Assembly: GCF_902498995.1 (NCBI RefSeq) | Contig: NZ_CABVLY010000010.1 | Location: 1 to 64,000 of the forward strand | Source: Burkholderia anthina | GTDB taxonomy: Bacteria > Pseudomonadota > Gammaproteobacteria > Burkholderiales > Burkholderiaceae | DNA: 64,000 nucleotides | Direction of reading: 5' to 3' | Part shown: positions 12,405-24,865 of the stretch, in pieces | Layout of the letters: every line of letters starts with the position of its first letter | Position numbering within the stretch: position 1 is the stretch's first letter | The notes under the pieces: model-generated | Databases searched by the model: none | What the model was told of the DNA's origin: nothing | What the model saw: the letters and a program-made list of their open reading frames with translations, nothing else | Position numbers and translations under genes: made by a program

Positions 12405-15400
12405 ATGAAAGCTCTGCTCGATCTATTCAAGCAAGTCCAACAGGAAGAAGTTTTCGACGCGATCAAGATCGGTCTGGCCTCGCCGGACAAGATCCGTTCG
12501 TGGTCGTTCGGTGAAGTGAAGAAGCCGGAGACCATCAACTACCGTACGTTCAAACCGGAACGCGATGGTCTGTTCTGCGCGAAGATCTTCGGGCCGATCA
12601 AGGACTACGAGTGCCTGTGCGGCAAGTACAAGCGCCTGAAGCACCGCGGCGTGATCTGCGAGAAGTGCGGCGTCGAAGTGACGCTGGCGAAGGTGCGTCG
12701 CGAACGCATGGGCCACATCGAACTGGCCTCGCCGGTCGCGCACATCTGGTTCCTGAAGTCGCTGCCGTCGCGTCTGGGCATGGTGCTCGACATGACGCTG
12801 CGCGACATCGAACGCGTGCTGTACTTCGAAGCATACGTGGTGATCGAACCGGGCATGACGCCGCTGAAGGCGCGGCAGATCATGACCGAAGAGGATTACT
12901 ACAACAAGGTCGAGGAATACGGCGACGAATTCCGTGCCGAGATGGGCGCGGAAGGCGTGCGTGAACTGCTGCGCGCGATCAACATCGACGAGCAGGTCGA
13001 GACGCTGCGCACCGAGCTGAAGAACACCGGCTCGGAAGCGAAGATCAAGAAGTACGCGAAGCGCCTGAAGGTCCTCGAGGCATTCCAGCGCTCGGGCATC
13101 AAGCCCGAGTGGATGATCCTCGAAGTGCTGCCGGTGCTGCCGCCGGAACTGCGTCCGCTCGTGCCGCTGGACGGCGGCCGTTTCGCGACGTCGGACCTGA
13201 ACGACCTGTATCGCCGCGTGATCAACCGTAACAACCGGTTGAAGCGTCTGCTCGAGCTGAAGGCGCCTGAAATCATCGTCCGCAACGAAAAGCGGATGCT
13301 GCAGGAAGCCGTCGACTCGCTGCTCGACAACGGTCGTCGCGGCAAGGCGATGACGGGCGCGAACAAGCGTCCGCTGAAGTCGCTCGCCGACATGATCAAG
13401 GGCAAGGGCGGTCGTTTCCGTCAGAACCTGCTGGGCAAGCGCGTCGACTACTCGGGCCGTTCGGTCATCGTGGTCGGCCCGACGCTGAAGCTGCACCAGT
13501 GCGGTCTGCCGAAGCTGATGGCACTCGAACTGTTCAAGCCGTTCATCTTCAACAAGCTGGAAGTGATGGGCGTCGCGACGACCATCAAGGCTGCGAAGAA
13601 GGAAGTCGAGAACCAGACGCCGGTGGTGTGGGACATCCTCGAAGAGGTGATCCGCGAGCACCCGGTGATGCTGAACCGTGCGCCGACGCTGCACCGTCTC
13701 GGTATCCAGGCGTTCGAGCCGGTGCTGATCGAAGGCAAGGCGATTCAGCTGCACCCGCTCGTCTGCGCGGCGTTCAACGCCGACTTCGACGGTGACCAGA
13801 TGGCCGTTCACGTGCCGCTGTCGCTCGAAGCGCAGATGGAAGCGCGCACGCTGATGCTCGCGTCGAACAACGTGCTGTTCCCGGCCAACGGCGATCCGTC
13901 GATCGTGCCGTCGCAGGATATCGTGCTGGGTCTGTACTACGCGACCCGCGAAGCGATCAACGGCAAGGGCGAAGGCCTGTCGTTCACCGGCGTGTCGGAA
14001 GCGATCCGCGCGTACGAGAACAAGGAAGTCGAGCTGGCATCGCGCGTCAACGTGCGGATCACCGAAATGGTCCGCAACGAAGACACGTCGGAAGGCGCGC
14101 CGGAATTCGTGCCGAAGATCTCGCTGTACGCGACGACCGTCGGTCGCGCGATCCTGTCGGAGATCCTGCCGCACGGCCTGCCGTTCTCGGTGCTGAACAA
14201 GCCGCTGAAGAAGAAGGAAATCTCGCGCCTGATCAACACCGCATTCCGCAAGTGCGGTCTGCGTGCGACGGTCGTGTTCGCCGACCAGCTGATGCAGTCG
14301 GGTTTCCGTCTCGCGACGCGTGCCGGTATTTCGATCTGCGTGGACGACATGCTCGTGCCGCCGCAGAAGGAAACGATCGTCGGCGACGCCGCGAAGAAGG
14401 TGAAGGAGTACGACCGCCAGTACATGTCGGGTCTCGTCACCGCGCAGGAACGCTACAACAACGTGGTCGACATCTGGTCGGCAACGTCGGAAGCGGTCGG
14501 CAAGGCGATGATGGAGCAGCTGTCGACGGAGCCGGTAACGGACCGCGACGGCAACGAGACGCGCCAGGAGTCGTTCAACTCGATCTACATGATGGCCGAC
14601 TCGGGCGCCCGGGGTTCGGCGGTGCAGATTCGTCAGCTGGCCGGTATGCGAGGTCTGATGGCGAAGCCGGACGGCTCGATTATCGAGACGCCGATTACCG
14701 CGAACTTCCGCGAAGGCCTGAACGTGTTGCAGTACTTCATCTCGACCCACGGTGCACGTAAGGGTCTGGCTGATACGGCACTGAAGACCGCGAACTCGGG
14801 TTACCTGACGCGTCGTCTCGTCGACGTCACGCAAGATCTGGTGGTGGTCGAGGACGATTGCGGCACGTCGAACGGCGTCGCGATGAAGGCGCTGGTCGAA
14901 GGCGGTGAAGTCGTCGAAGCGCTGCGCGACCGTATCCTCGGCCGCGTTGCGGTCGCGGACGTCGTGAACCCGGAAACGCAGGAAACGCTGTACGAATCGG
15001 GCACGCTGCTCGACGAAACGGCGGTCGAGGAAATCGAACGCCTCGGCATCGACGAAGTGCGCGTGCGCACGCCGCTGACCTGCGAAACGCGTTACGGTCT
15101 GTGCGCGGCCTGCTACGGCCGTGACCTCGGCCGCGGCTCGCTCGTGAACGTCGGCGAAGCAGTCGGCGTGATCGCGGCACAGTCGATCGGTGAACCGGGC
15201 ACGCAGCTGACGATGCGTACGTTCCACATCGGTGGTGCGGCATCGCGTGCGGCAGTGGCGTCGTCGGTCGAAGCGAAGAGCAACGGTATCGTGCGTTTCA
15301 CGGCGACGATGCGTTACGTCACCAACGCGAAGGGCGAGCAGATCGTCATTTCGCGTTCGGGCGAGGCGCTGATCACCGACGATATCGGCCGCGAGCGCGA

Positions 15401-16646
15401 ACGTCACAAAATCCCGTACGGCGCGACGCTGCTGCAGCTTGACGGCGCAACGATCAAGGCCGGTACGCAGCTGGCGACGTGGGATCCGATGACGCGTCCG
15501 ATCATCACCGAGTACGGTGGTACGGTGAAGTTCGAGAACGTCGAGGAAGGCGTGACCGTCGCGAAGCAGATCGACGACGTGACCGGCCTGTCGACGCTGG
15601 TCGTGATCGACGTGAAGCGTCGTGGTTCGCAAGCTTCGAAGAGCGTGCGTCCGCAGGTGAAACTGCTCGACGCGAACGGCGACGAAGTGAAGATCCCGGG
15701 CACCGAGCACGCAGTGCAGATCGGCTTCCAGGTCGGCGCACTGATCACCGTGAAGGACGGCCAGCAGGTGCAGGTGGGTGAAGTGCTTGCACGTATCCCG
15801 ACCGAAGCGCAGAAGACGCGTGACATTACCGGCGGTCTGCCGCGGGTGGCGGAGCTGTTCGAAGCGCGTTCGCCGAAGGATGCCGGCATTCTCGCGGAAG
15901 TCACCGGTACGACGTCGTTCGGCAAGGATACGAAGGGCAAGCAGCGTCTCGTCATCACGGACCTCGAAGGCAATCAGCACGAGTTCCTGATCGCGAAGGA
16001 AAAGCAGGTTCTGGTCCACGATGCCCAGGTCGTCAACAAGGGCGAAATGATCGTGGACGGTCCGGCGGATCCGCACGACATCCTGCGTCTGCAGGGTATC
16101 GAGGCGCTGTCGCGCTACATCGTCGACGAAGTGCAGGACGTGTACCGTCTGCAGGGCGTGAAGATCAACGACAAGCACATCGAGGTGATCGTTCGCCAGA
16201 TGCTGCGTCGTGTGCAGATCACCGACAACGGTGATACGCGCTTCATCCCGGGCGAACAGGTCGAGCGTTCCGACATGCTGGACGAGAACGATCGCATGAT
16301 CGCCGACGGCAAGCGCCCGGCTTCGTACGACAACGTGCTGCTCGGTATCACGAAGGCGTCGCTGTCGACCGACTCGTTCATCTCCGCGGCATCGTTCCAG
16401 GAAACGACCCGCGTGCTGACCGAAGCGGCGATCATGGGCAAGCGCGACGATCTGCGTGGCCTGAAGGAAAACGTGATCGTCGGCCGTCTGATTCCGGCCG
16501 GTACGGGTCTCGCGTTCCACAAGGCACGCAAGGCGAAGGAAATGTCCGACCGCGAGCGTTTCGACCAGATCGCAGCGGAAGAAGCATTCGACTTCGGTAC
16601 GCCGAGCGCGCCGGCAGAAGAGCCGCAACACCCGGCAGCCGAGTAA
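12405..16646 (+). CDS. rpoC: RNA polymerase beta' subunit
   Basis: 1413 aa. The N-terminal zinc site reads [20 protein letters not shown]. The catalytic Mg-binding loop NADFDGDQM is present. The second zinc cluster is C...[13 protein letters not shown], and the trigger-loop region ([10 protein letters not shown]) follows. The start is supported by GGAGAGAAGG before ATG. A strong terminator follows within 50 bases, closing the rif cluster. Confidence 0.99.
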   Translation: MKALLDLFKQVQQEEVFDAIKIGLASPDKIRSWSFGEVKKPETINYRTFKPERDGLFCAKIFGPIKDYECLCGKYKRLKHRGVICEKCGVEVTLAKVRRERMGHIELASPVAHIWFLKSLPSRLGMVLDMTLRDIERVLYFEAYVVIEPGMTPLKARQIMTEEDYYNKVEEYGDEFRAEMGAEGVRELLRAINIDEQVETLRTELKNTGSEAKIKKYAKRLKVLEAFQRSGIKPEWMILEVLPVLPPELRPLVPLDGGRFATSDLNDLYRRVINRNNRLKRLLELKAPEIIVRNEKRMLQEAVDSLLDNGRRGKAMTGANKRPLKSLADMIKGKGGRFRQNLLGKRVDYSGRSVIVVGPTLKLHQCGLPKLMALELFKPFIFNKLEVMGVATTIKAAKKEVENQTPVVWDILEEVIREHPVMLNRAPTLHRLGIQAFEPVLIEGKAIQLHPLVCAAFNADFDGDQMAVHVPLSLEAQMEARTLMLASNNVLFPANGDPSIVPSQDIVLGLYYATREAINGKGEGLSFTGVSEAIRAYENKEVELASRVNVRITEMVRNEDTSEGAPEFVPKISLYATTVGRAILSEILPHGLPFSVLNKPLKKKEISRLINTAFRKCGLRATVVFADQLMQSGFRLATRAGISICVDDMLVPPQKETIVGDAAKKVKEYDRQYMSGLVTAQERYNNVVDIWSATSEAVGKAMMEQLSTEPVTDRDGNETRQESFNSIYMMADSGARGSAVQIRQLAGMRGLMAKPDGSIIETPITANFREGLNVLQYFISTHGARKGLADTALKTANSGYLTRRLVDVTQDLVVVEDDCGTSNGVAMKALVEGGEVVEALRDRILGRVAVADVVNPETQETLYESGTLLDETAVEEIERLGIDEVRVRTPLTCETRYGLCAACYGRDLGRGSLVNVGEAVGVIAAQSIGEPGTQLTMRTFHIGGAASRAAVASSVEAKSNGIVRFTATMRYVTNAKGEQIVISRSGEALITDDIGRERERHKIPYGATLLQLDGATIKAGTQLATWDPMTRPIITEYGGTVKFENVEEGVTVAKQIDDVTGLSTLVVIDVKRRGSQASKSVRPQVKLLDANGDEVKIPGTEHAVQIGFQVGALITVKDGQQVQVGEVLARIPTEAQKTRDITGGLPRVAELFEARSPKDAGILAEVTGTTSFGKDTKGKQRLVITDLEGNQHEFLIAKEKQVLVHDAQVVNKGEMIVDGPADPHDILRLQGIEALSRYIVDEVQDVYRLQGVKINDKHIEVIVRQMLRRVQITDNGDTRFIPGEQVERSDMLDENDRMIADGKRPASYDNVLLGITKASLSTDSFISAASFQETTRVLTEAAIMGKRDDLRGLKENVIVGRLIPAGTGLAFHKARKAKEMSDRERFDQIAAEEAFDFGTPSAPAEEPQHPAAE

Positions 16647-16687
16647 GCACGGGCGGCGCGAGCCGCCTTGCTATCTCGCTGTCACCG

Positions 16688-16719
16688 AAACCGCCCGGTT
16701 CCGCCGGGCGGTTTTTTTT
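16688..16719 (+). terminator. Rho-independent terminator of rpoBC
   Basis: AAACCGCCCGG pairs over 11 bp with CCGGGCGGTTT and is followed by a run of T. Confidence 0.93.
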
Positions 16720-16840
16720 ATCCGTCGTTCACGCGCATGACGGGCTTGTCGCACGGTTGCTGCAGGACCGTCATGCGCGCGCACGAACCCTGTCCGATCG
16801 GCCAACATCGCACGATTCGCCGCGCGCCGCGCGAGCGGGT

Positions 16841-16849
16841 TGTTAAAAT
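16841..16849 (+). promoter_or_regulatory. Probable extended -10 promoter of recQ
   Basis: TGTTAAAAT is a TG-N plus TAAAAT extended -10 element, 35 bases before the recQ ATG. No good -35 is seen, as is common for extended -10 promoters. It lies past the rpoBC terminator, so recQ should have its own transcript. Confidence 0.5.
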
Positions 16850-16883
16850 TGCGGTCATCGTTCCGCCGTCCTCGTTCTCATTC

Positions 16884-18731
16884 ATGTCCCGCGCCCTCGA
16901 AATTCTCGACGAAGTCTTTGGTTATTCCGCATTTCGCGGCCAGCAGGGGGAGATCGTCGAGCACGTCGCCGGCGGCGGCGATTGCCTCGTGCTGATGCCG
17001 ACGGGCGGCGGCAAGTCGCTGTGCTATCAGATTCCGGCGCTGCTGCGCCGCGAGGCCGGGCAGGGCGCCGGCATCGTCGTGTCGCCGCTGATCGCGCTGA
17101 TGCAGGACCAGGTCGCCGCGCTCAGCGAAGTCGGCGTGCGCGCGGCTTACCTGAATTCGACGCTGTCGGGCGCCGAGGCCGCGGCAACCGAGCGGGCGCT
17201 GCGCGAAGGCGAGATCGACCTGCTGTACGTCGCGCCCGAGCGACTGATGACCGGGCGCTTTCTCGAGCTGCTCGAGCGCGCGAAGATCGGCCTGTTCGCG
17301 ATCGACGAGGCGCACTGCGTGTCGCAGTGGGGGCATGACTTCCGTCCCGAATACATCCAGCTGTCGGTGCTGCACGAGCGCTTCCCGTCGGTGCCGCGGA
17401 TCGCGTTGACCGCCACCGCGGACGCGATCACGCGCGACGAGATCATCCATCGTCTCGCGCTCGACGACGCGCGCGTGTTCGTATCGAGTTTCGACCGGCC
17501 GAACATCCGTTACCGGATCGTCGAAAAGGACAACGCGCGGTCGCAACTGCTCGATTTCATCCGGGCGGAGCACACGAACGCGGACGGCACCACCGACGCG
17601 GGCGTCGTGTACTGCCTATCGCGCCGCAAGGTCGAGGAAACGGCCGAATGGCTGAAGGCGCAGGGCGTGCGCGCGCTGCCGTATCACGCGGGAATGGAGT
17701 TCGAGGTGCGGCAGAAGCACCAGGAAATGTTCCAGCGCGAGGAGGGCATCGTGATGTGCGCGACGATTGCGTTCGGCATGGGCATCGACAAGCCCGACGT
17801 GCGTTTCGTTGCACACCTCGATTTGCCGAAGAGCGTCGAGGGCTATTACCAGGAAACCGGACGTGCGGGCCGCGACGGGATGCCGGCGAACGCGTGGATG
17901 GCATATGGCCTCGGCGACGTCGTCCAGCAGCGCAAGATGATCGACGAGTCCGATGCGGACGACGCGCACAAGCGCGTGCAGACGTCGAAGCTCGATGCGC
18001 TGCTCGGGCTGTGCGAGACGATTTCGTGCCGGCGTGTGCGGCTGCTGAACTATTTCGGCGAGGCGAGCCAGCCGTGCGGCAACTGCGACACGTGCATCGA
18101 GCCGCCCGATTCCTGGGACGCGACGCGCGAGGCGCAGATGGCGCTGTCGTGCGTGTTCCGCGCGCAGCGCGCGAGCGGCTTCAATTTCGGCTCGAGCCAT
18201 CTGATCGAGATCCTGCGCGGCGGCCGCACCGAGAAGGTGCTGCAGCGCGGCCACGACCAGCTCAGCACGTTCGGGATCGGCGCGTCGCTGTCCGAGCCCG
18301 AATGGCGCGCGATTTTCCGGCAGCTCGTCGCGTACGGCTATCTGGCGGTCGACCACGGCGGTTTCGGCGCGCTGATGCTGACCGAGGCCGCGAAGCCGGT
18401 GCTGAAGAACGAGGAAAAGGTGACGCTGCGCCGCTACGTGAAGCCGCAGCGCACGCGCCAGTCGTCGAGCCGCAGCGGCACGCGCGTCGACCCGACGGCC
18501 GGCATGGGCACGCGCGAGCGCGCCCGCTGGGACGCGCTGCGCGCGTGGCGTGCGGAAACCGCGAAGTCCGACGGCGTGCCGGCCTACGTGATCTTCCACG
18601 ACGCGACGCTCGCCGAAATCGCGCGCAACGCGCCCGAGACCATCGACGACCTGCGGCATATCCCCGGCATGGGCGTCCGCAAGCTCGAACGCTTCGGCGA
18701 CGAGATCATCGACGTCGTCGAATCGGCATGA
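16884..18731 (+). CDS. recQ: ATP-dependent DNA helicase RecQ
   Basis: 615 aa, a 3'-5' DNA helicase for recombination repair and restart of stalled forks. Domains: a helicase core with Walker A MPTGGGKS (38-45) and DEAH at 141-144 ([14 protein letters not shown]); motif [12 protein letters not shown]; a RecQ-C-terminal zinc motif with [11 protein letters not shown] and CGNCDTC; and an HRDC domain at the end with [13 protein letters not shown]. The ATG at 16884 gives the family N-terminus; the open frame continues upstream but would add 72 unrelated residues. It stands alone between rpoC and rpsL, with its own likely promoter. Confidence 0.96.
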   Translation: MSRALEILDEVFGYSAFRGQQGEIVEHVAGGGDCLVLMPTGGGKSLCYQIPALLRREAGQGAGIVVSPLIALMQDQVAALSEVGVRAAYLNSTLSGAEAAATERALREGEIDLLYVAPERLMTGRFLELLERAKIGLFAIDEAHCVSQWGHDFRPEYIQLSVLHERFPSVPRIALTATADAITRDEIIHRLALDDARVFVSSFDRPNIRYRIVEKDNARSQLLDFIRAEHTNADGTTDAGVVYCLSRRKVEETAEWLKAQGVRALPYHAGMEFEVRQKHQEMFQREEGIVMCATIAFGMGIDKPDVRFVAHLDLPKSVEGYYQETGRAGRDGMPANAWMAYGLGDVVQQRKMIDESDADDAHKRVQTSKLDALLGLCETISCRRVRLLNYFGEASQPCGNCDTCIEPPDSWDATREAQMALSCVFRAQRASGFNFGSSHLIEILRGGRTEKVLQRGHDQLSTFGIGASLSEPEWRAIFRQLVAYGYLAVDHGGFGALMLTEAAKPVLKNEEKVTLRRYVKPQRTRQSSSRSGTRVDPTAGMGTRERARWDALRAWRAETAKSDGVPAYVIFHDATLAEIARNAPETIDDLRHIPGMGVRKLERFGDEIIDVVESA

Positions 18732-18790
18732 CACAGGTGTTCCGACCCTTCCGGTAAACCGCCCGTGCGGCCGGAGAATCACGCAAGCCG

Positions 18791-18820
18791 TTGACTTAGT
18801 TGGCATTTCCGGAATATGAT
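18791..18820 (+). promoter_or_regulatory. Sigma-70 promoter of the str cluster
   Basis: -35 TTGACT (18791-18796) and -10 TATGAT (18815-18820) are 18 bases apart. The predicted start near 18827 leaves a leader of about 130 bases before rpsL. Confidence 0.8.
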
Positions 18821-18958
18821 GCTGGGTTCCGGTATTCGGCGGGCCGAGTCGCGTTCGAAGGTTCGTGTCCGTGTCGCCGGTTCGGAAGTCAACTGTGCGC
18901 CGATTCTCGCTTTGCCCGAAATCGATGTGCAGATTTTGTTCAATTTCAGGAATAAACA

Positions 18959-19339
18959 ATGCCAACCATCAACCAACTGGTTCGCAAAGGCCGTCAGTCG
19001 GAAACGACGAAGAGCAAGAGCCCGGCCCTGCAGGACTGCCCCCAGCGTCGCGGCGTGTGCACCCGTGTGTACACGACGACGCCGAAGAAGCCTAACTCGG
19101 CACTCCGTAAGGTTGCCAAGGTTCGTCTGACGAACGGCTTCGAAGTGATTTCGTACATCGGCGGTGAAGGCCACAACCTGCAGGAACACTCGGTTGTGCT
19201 GATCCGCGGCGGCCGTGTGAAGGACTTGCCGGGTGTGCGTTACCACATGGTTCGCGGCTCGCTGGATACCCAGGGCGTCAAGGATCGTAAGCAAGCGCGC
19301 TCGAAGTACGGCGCGAAGCGTGCAAAGGCTGCCAAGTAA
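18959..19339 (+). CDS. rpsL: 30S ribosomal protein S12
   Basis: 126 aa, decoding-centre protein. The start [12 protein letters not shown] is canonical. Lys43 (in [15 protein letters not shown]) and Lys88 (in [11 protein letters not shown]), the usual streptomycin-resistance positions, are wild type. First gene of the rpsL-rpsG-fusA-tuf unit, behind the promoter at 18791. Confidence 0.98.
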
Positions 19340-19511
19340 GCAGTTTTTGATCAGGGATCGCCGTAGGGCGGTCAAGGCGGGAGTGCCGGATTGCCGGTGC
19401 TGTCGAGTAAGTGGTCACCCGGCCAAGCTGGTTAGTCGTGAAGATGTGATCGGGTTTGTTGGTGGCCGCGGAGCTGGATTCAGCTCCAACTGAACAAGTA
19501 AAGGAAGAATC

Positions 19512-19982
19512 ATGCCGCGTCGTCGCGAAGTCCCCAAGCGGGAAGTGTTGCCGGATCCGAAGTTCGGTAACGTTGATGTTGCCAAGTTCATGAACATGCT
19601 GATGCTGTCCGGCAAGAAGTCGGTCGCAGAGCGCATCGTTTATGGCGCATTCGAACAAATCCAGACCAAGGGTGGCAAGGACCCGCTGGAAGTGTTCACC
19701 GTTGCGCTCAACAACGTGAAGCCGGTGGTCGAAGTGAAGAGCCGCCGCGTTGGTGGTGCCAACTATCAAGTTCCGGTCGAAGTGCGCCCGTCGCGTCGTA
19801 TGGCATTGGCGATGCGCTGGCTGCGTGAGGCTGCGAAGAAGCGCAGCGAGAAGTCGATGGCTCTGCGTCTGGCAGGCGAACTCTCCGAAGCGGCCGAAGG
19901 CCGTGGCGGCGCAATGAAGAAGCGCGACGAAGTTCACCGCATGGCAGAAGCCAACCGCGCGTTCTCGCATTTCCGTTTCTAA
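19512..19982 (+). CDS. rpsG: 30S ribosomal protein S7
   Basis: 156 aa, nucleates the 30S head and contacts the E-site tRNA. The N-terminus [19 protein letters not shown] is typical of the family and preceded by AAGGAAG. The spacing from rpsL is 172 bases, longer than usual within an operon; in E. coli S7 controls this operon through the rpsL-rpsG spacer, which this gap could also do. Confidence 0.98.
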   Translation: MPRRREVPKREVLPDPKFGNVDVAKFMNMLMLSGKKSVAERIVYGAFEQIQTKGGKDPLEVFTVALNNVKPVVEVKSRRVGGANYQVPVEVRPSRRMALAMRWLREAAKKRSEKSMALRLAGELSEAAEGRGGAMKKRDEVHRMAEANRAFSHFRF

Positions 19983-20105
19983 GCGCCTGGCTGGGCTGTT
20001 TGCGGAAATAAATTCCGGGCGGGTGCGCTTTTCAGGCGCCTCGCCCGTTTGTGTTGAAGCACGATGCAGCCGCGCTGCATCGTGCCATCCCAGTAGAGGA
20101 TCAAA

Positions 20106-22208
20106 GTGGCTCGCAAGACTCCTATCGAGCGCTACCGCAATATCGGTATTAGCGCTCACATCGACGCCGGCAAAACGACGACGACCGAGCGTATTCTGTT
20201 TTACACCGGTGTGAACCACAAGATCGGTGAAGTCCACGACGGCGCAGCAACGATGGACTGGATGGAGCAGGAGCAGGAGCGTGGCATCACGATCACGTCC
20301 GCTGCTACCACGGCCTTCTGGAAGGGCATGGGCGGCAACTATCCGGAACACCGCATCAACATCATCGACACCCCGGGTCACGTCGACTTCACGATCGAAG
20401 TGGAGCGTTCGATGCGCGTGCTCGACGGCGCGTGCATGGTGTACTGCGCAGTGGGCGGCGTGCAGCCGCAGTCGGAAACGGTGTGGCGCCAGGCTAACAA
20501 GTACAAGGTGCCCCGTCTCGCGTTCGTCAACAAGATGGACCGTACCGGCGCGAACTTCTTCAAGGTCTACGATCAGCTCCGTCTGCGCCTGAAGGCGAAC
20601 CCGGTTCCGGTCGTGGTGCCGATCGGCGCGGAAGAAAACTTCAAGGGCGTCGTCGACCTGATCAAGATGAAGGCGATCATTTGGGACGAAGCGTCGCAAG
20701 GCACGAAGTTCGACTACGTCGACATCCCGGCCGAGCTCGCGGAGACCTGCAAGGAATGGCGCGAAAAGATGGTCGAAGTGGCTGCTGAAGCCAGCGAAGA
20801 CCTGATGAACAAGTACCTGGAAGAAGGCGATCTGCCGGAAGCCGACATCGTCAAGGCGTTGCGCGACCGTACGATCGCGTGCGAAATTCAGCCGATGCTG
20901 TGCGGTACCGCGTTCAAGAACAAGGGCGTGCAGCGTATGCTCGACGCCGTGATCGACTTCCTGCCGTCGCCGGTCGACATCCCGCCGGTCAAGGGCGAAC
21001 TCGAAAACGGTGAAGCAGCGGAGCGCAAGGCATCGGACGAAGAGAAGTTCTCGTCGCTCGCGTTCAAGATCATGACCGACCCGTTCGTCGGCCAGCTGAT
21101 CTTCTTCCGTGTGTACTCGGGCGTCGTCAACTCGGGCGACACGCTGCTGAACTCGACCAAGGGCAAGAAGGAACGCCTCGGCCGTATTCTGCAGATGCAC
21201 GCGAACCAGCGTGAAGAAATCAAGGAAGTCCGTGCGGGCGACATCGCTGCTGCGGTCGGCCTGAAGGAAGCAACCACGGGCGACACGCTGTGCGACCCGG
21301 CGAACCCGATCGTTCTCGAACGCATGGTGTTCCCGGAGCCGGTGATTTCGCAGGCTGTCGAGCCGAAGACCAAGGCCGACCAGGAAAAGATGGGCCTCGC
21401 GCTGAACCGTCTGGCGCAAGAAGACCCGTCGTTCCGCGTGCAGACCGACGAAGAGTCGGGCCAGACCATCATTTCGGGCATGGGCGAGCTCCACCTCGAA
21501 ATTCTGGTCGACCGGATGAAGCGTGAATTCGGCGTGGAAGCGACCGTCGGCAAGCCGCAGGTTGCATACCGCGAAACGATCCGTTCGACGGCGAAGGACG
21601 TCGACGGCAAGTTCGTCAAGCAGTCGGGTGGTCGCGGCCAGTACGGTCACGCGGTCATCACGCTCGAGCCGAACGAACAAGGCAAGGGCTACGAGTTCTT
21701 CGACGAGATCAAGGGTGGTGTGATTCCGCGTGAATACATCCCGGCGGTCGACAAGGGTATCCAGGACACGCTGAAGTCGGGCGTGCTGGCCGGCTTCCCG
21801 GTCGTCGACGTGAAGGTTCACCTGACGTTCGGTTCGTACCACGACGTTGACTCGAACGAAAACGCGTTCCGCATGGCCGGTTCGATGGCGTTCAAGGAAG
21901 CGATGCGCAAGGCGAACCCGGTCGTCCTCGAGCCGATGATGGCTGTCGAAGTCGAGACGCCGGAAGACTACATGGGCAACGTGATGGGCGACCTGTCGGG
22001 CCGTCGCGGCATCGTCCAGGGCATGGAAGACATGGTTGGCGGCGGCAAGATCGTTCGCGCCGAAGTGCCGCTGTCGGAAATGTTCGGTTACTCGACGTCG
22101 CTGCGTTCGCTGACGCAAGGTCGTGCAACGTACACGATGGAGTTCAAGCACTACGCTGAAGCTCCGCGCAACGTTGCAGAAGCGATCATCAGCGCGAAGT
22201 CGAAGTAA
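20106..22208 (+). CDS. fusA: Elongation factor G
   Basis: 700-aa GTPase that drives ribosomal translocation and, with RRF, recycling. It starts with GTG, supported by GAGGATCAAA and the family N-terminus [25 protein letters not shown]. The P-loop (AHIDAGKTT), DTPGHVDF and NKMD are seen, followed by domains III-V ending at ISAKSK. tuf copy 2 follows after 41 bases. Confidence 0.98.
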   Translation: MARKTPIERYRNIGISAHIDAGKTTTTERILFYTGVNHKIGEVHDGAATMDWMEQEQERGITITSAATTAFWKGMGGNYPEHRINIIDTPGHVDFTIEVERSMRVLDGACMVYCAVGGVQPQSETVWRQANKYKVPRLAFVNKMDRTGANFFKVYDQLRLRLKANPVPVVVPIGAEENFKGVVDLIKMKAIIWDEASQGTKFDYVDIPAELAETCKEWREKMVEVAAEASEDLMNKYLEEGDLPEADIVKALRDRTIACEIQPMLCGTAFKNKGVQRMLDAVIDFLPSPVDIPPVKGELENGEAAERKASDEEKFSSLAFKIMTDPFVGQLIFFRVYSGVVNSGDTLLNSTKGKKERLGRILQMHANQREEIKEVRAGDIAAAVGLKEATTGDTLCDPANPIVLERMVFPEPVISQAVEPKTKADQEKMGLALNRLAQEDPSFRVQTDEESGQTIISGMGELHLEILVDRMKREFGVEATVGKPQVAYRETIRSTAKDVDGKFVKQSGGRGQYGHAVITLEPNEQGKGYEFFDEIKGGVIPREYIPAVDKGIQDTLKSGVLAGFPVVDVKVHLTFGSYHDVDSNENAFRMAGSMAFKEAMRKANPVVLEPMMAVEVETPEDYMGNVMGDLSGRRGIVQGMEDMVGGGKIVRAEVPLSEMFGYSTSLRSLTQGRATYTMEFKHYAEAPRNVAEAIISAKSK

Positions 22209-22249
22209 ATCTGTAGCTACCAACCGATATTTTTTGAAAGAAGAGAATC

Positions 22250-23440
22250 ATGGCAAAAGGTAAATTTGAGCGGACCAAGCCGCACGTCAACGTTGGTACG
22301 ATTGGTCACGTTGACCACGGCAAGACGACGCTGACGGCAGCGATCACGACGGTTCTGACGAAGAAGTTCGGCGGCGAAGCGAAGGCTTACGACCAGATCG
22401 ACGCGGCACCGGAAGAAAAGGCGCGCGGTATCACGATCAACACGGCACACGTCGAGTACGAGACGGCTAACCGCCACTACGCACACGTCGACTGCCCGGG
22501 CCACGCTGACTATGTGAAGAACATGATCACGGGCGCAGCGCAGATGGACGGCGCGATCCTGGTTTGCTCGGCAGCAGACGGCCCGATGCCGCAAACGCGT
22601 GAGCACATCCTGCTGGCGCGTCAGGTTGGCGTTCCGTACATCATCGTGTTCCTGAACAAGTGCGACATGGTGGACGACGCTGAACTGCTCGAGCTGGTCG
22701 AGATGGAAGTTCGCGAACTCCTGTCGAAGTACGACTTCCCGGGCGACGACACGCCGATCGTGAAGGGTTCGGCCAAGCTGGCGCTGGAAGGCGACACGGG
22801 CGAGCTGGGCGAAGTGGCGATCATGAGCCTGGCAGACGCACTGGACACGTACATCCCGACGCCGGAGCGTGCGGTTGACGGCGCGTTCCTGATGCCGGTG
22901 GAAGACGTGTTCTCGATCTCGGGCCGTGGTACGGTTGTGACGGGTCGTGTCGAGCGCGGTATCGTGAAGGTCGGCGAAGAAATCGAAATCGTCGGTATCA
23001 AGCCGACGGTGAAGACGACCTGCACGGGCGTTGAAATGTTCCGCAAGCTGCTGGACCAAGGTCAAGCGGGCGACAACGTTGGTATCCTGCTGCGCGGCAC
23101 GAAGCGTGAAGACGTGGAGCGTGGCCAGGTTCTGGCGAAGCCGGGTTCGATCACGCCGCACACGCACTTCACGGCTGAAGTGTACGTGCTGAGCAAGGAC
23201 GAAGGCGGCCGCCACACGCCGTTCTTCAACAACTACCGTCCGCAGTTCTACTTCCGTACGACGGACGTGACGGGCTCGATCGAGCTGCCGAAGGACAAGG
23301 AAATGGTGATGCCGGGCGACAACGTGTCGATCACGGTGAAGCTGATCGCTCCGATCGCGATGGAAGAAGGTCTGCGCTTCGCAATCCGCGAAGGTGGCCG
23401 TACCGTCGGCGCCGGCGTCGTCGCCAAGATCATCGAGTAA
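22250..23440 (+). CDS. tuf: Elongation factor Tu, copy 2
   Basis: 396 aa, with the same protein sequence as copy 1 at 3078. Start [12 protein letters not shown] is preceded by GAAAGAAGAGAATC. It is the last gene of the str unit (rpsL-rpsG-fusA-tuf), and a terminator follows 60 bases on. Two copies, one with the tRNA cluster and one with fusA, match the common proteobacterial layout. Confidence 0.98.
   Translation: MAKGKFERTKPHVNVGTIGHVDHGKTTLTAAITTVLTKKFGGEAKAYDQIDAAPEEKARGITINTAHVEYETANRHYAHVDCPGHADYVKNMITGAAQMDGAILVCSAADGPMPQTREHILLARQVGVPYIIVFLNKCDMVDDAELLELVEMEVRELLSKYDFPGDDTPIVKGSAKLALEGDTGELGEVAIMSLADALDTYIPTPERAVDGAFLMPVEDVFSISGRGTVVTGRVERGIVKVGEEIEIVGIKPTVKTTCTGVEMFRKLLDQGQAGDNVGILLRGTKREDVERGQVLAKPGSITPHTHFTAEVYVLSKDEGGRHTPFFNNYRPQFYFRTTDVTGSIELPKDKEMVMPGDNVSITVKLIAPIAMEEGLRFAIREGGRTVGAGVVAKIIE
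22259..23440 (+). repeat. Long direct repeat, tuf copy 2
   Basis: Second member of the 1182-base repeat pair with 3087-4268. Flanking sequences are unrelated, so only the coding region is duplicated. Confidence 0.93.
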
Positions 23441-23500
23441 GATCGACGATCCGCGGTCCCTCCGGGGGCAGCGATTCCACGGTAGGCAGTTGTACCGTCG

Positions 23501-23541
23501 AAACCGGGTGTCCAGTTTGATCTGGCACCCGGTTTTGTCTT
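23501..23541 (+). terminator. Terminator of the str cluster
   Basis: AAACCGGGTG (23501-23510) pairs with CACCCGGTTT, with an inner CCAG/CTGG extension, and is followed by TTTTGTCTTT. It separates tuf copy 2 from the S10 cluster. Confidence 0.85.
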
Positions 23542-23724
23542 TGTGGCGTGCCGTGTTCACCTCGAGAAACCTGCACCACCAATCCGGATTTTCGTGTAGA
23601 ATCGCGGGCTTAGCAGTGGAAGTGCCGTTCGGAACCTGATGCCTCGCTCCCCGCAGGCAACCTGTTTCGCGTTCTTTTAGTGTCCGGCGATGCAACATCG
23701 CCTCGCTCTTTTCAAGGAATCGTC

Positions 23725-24036
23725 ATGCAGCAACAGAAAATCCGCATTCGCCTGAAGGCTTTCGACTATCGTCTGATCGATCAATCGGCTGCCGAGATCG
23801 TCGATACCGCGAAGCGGACTGGTGCAATCGTCCGTGGCCCGGTGCCGCTGCCGACGCGCATTCAGCGTTTTGACATCCTGCGTTCGCCGCACGTCAACAA
23901 GACGTCGCGCGATCAGCTCGAGATCCGTACCCACCAGCGCCTGATGGACATCGTCGATCCGACCGACAAGACGGTTGACGCGCTGATGAAGCTCGATCTG
24001 CCGGCTGGCGTCGACGTGGAAATCAAGCTGCAGTAA
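23725..24036 (+). CDS. rpsJ: 30S ribosomal protein S10
   Basis: 103 aa, also NusE, which binds NusB and the NusG KOW domain. The ATG at 23725 (after AAGGAATCGTC) gives the universal start [20 protein letters not shown]; the upstream in-frame start would add 15 foreign residues. About 180 bases of leader follow the str terminator; a TAGAAT at 23597-23602 could be the -10 of an S10 promoter, but its -35 is poor. Confidence 0.97.
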   Translation: MQQQKIRIRLKAFDYRLIDQSAAEIVDTAKRTGAIVRGPVPLPTRIQRFDILRSPHVNKTSRDQLEIRTHQRLMDIVDPTDKTVDALMKLDLPAGVDVEIKLQ

Positions 24037-24086
24037 GGCTTTCGGCGCCAGCCGGCTTGCCGGGTGGTGCTAAGTCTTTGTATTGC

Positions 24087-24115
24087 TTGCGGAAATCGAG
24101 AAGTCGGGCTATACT
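24087..24115 (+). promoter_or_regulatory. Probable sigma-70 promoter before rplC
   Basis: -35 TTGCGG (24087-24092) and -10 TATACT (24110-24115) are exactly 17 bases apart, in the 178-base gap between rpsJ and rplC. It would give rplC onward a start independent of rpsJ. Confidence 0.7.
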
Positions 24116-24214
24116 GCTTGGCTTTTCGTGTATTCGCGAAAAAAAGTTGGGCCTTGCGTGCCCGGCATTTTGTAAATCAGCCCCGACCAATCGCAGTCGG
24201 GAATGGAGAAAATG

Positions 24215-24865
24215 ATGAGCCTTGGACTCGTAGGTCGCAAGGTTGGCATGACCCGTATCTTCACGGCTGAAGGGGATTCGATTCCCGTCACCGTGCTGGA
24301 CGTGTCGGACAACCGCGTGACGCAGATCAAGACTGTTGAAACCGACGGCTACACGGCCGTGCAGGTTGCATTCGGCTCCCGCCGCGCATCGCGCGTGACG
24401 AAGCCGCTGGCAGGTCATCTCGCCAAAGCCGGTGTCGAAGCCGGTGAAATCCTCAAGGAATTCCGCATTGACGCGGCCAAGGCAGCTGAGCTGTCGAATG
24501 GCGCCGTGGTCGGTGCTGATCTTTTCGAAGTGGGCCAGAAGGTCGACGTGCAAGGCGTGTCGATCGGTAAGGGCTACGCCGGTACGATCAAGCGTTACAA
24601 CTTCTCCTCCGGCCGTGCTACCCACGGTAACTCGCGCTCGCACAACGTGCCGGGCTCGATCGGTATGGCGCAGGATCCGGGTCGCGTTTTCCCGGGTAAG
24701 CGCATGACGGGTCACCTCGGTGACGTTACGGTGACGGTGCAGAACCTCGAAATCGCTCGTATCGACGCAGAGCGCAAGCTGCTGCTCGTCAAGGGCGCGA
24801 TTCCGGGCGCGAAGGGCGGCAAGGTTTTCGTGACGCCGGCCGTCAAGACCAAGGGGGCGAAATAA
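24215..24865 (+). CDS. rplC: 50S ribosomal protein L3
   Basis: 216 aa, early 23S assembly protein near the peptidyl transferase centre. Two adjacent ATGs occur at 24212 and 24215; GGAG at 24205-24208 is better spaced for the second, which gives [16 protein letters not shown]. The conserved loop [20 protein letters not shown] is present. The stop overlaps the rplD start by one base. Confidence 0.97.
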   Translation: MSLGLVGRKVGMTRIFTAEGDSIPVTVLDVSDNRVTQIKTVETDGYTAVQVAFGSRRASRVTKPLAGHLAKAGVEAGEILKEFRIDAAKAAELSNGAVVGADLFEVGQKVDVQGVSIGKGYAGTIKRYNFSSGRATHGNSRSHNVPGSIGMAQDPGRVFPGKRMTGHLGDVTVTVQNLEIARIDAERKLLLVKGAIPGAKGGKVFVTPAVKTKGAK

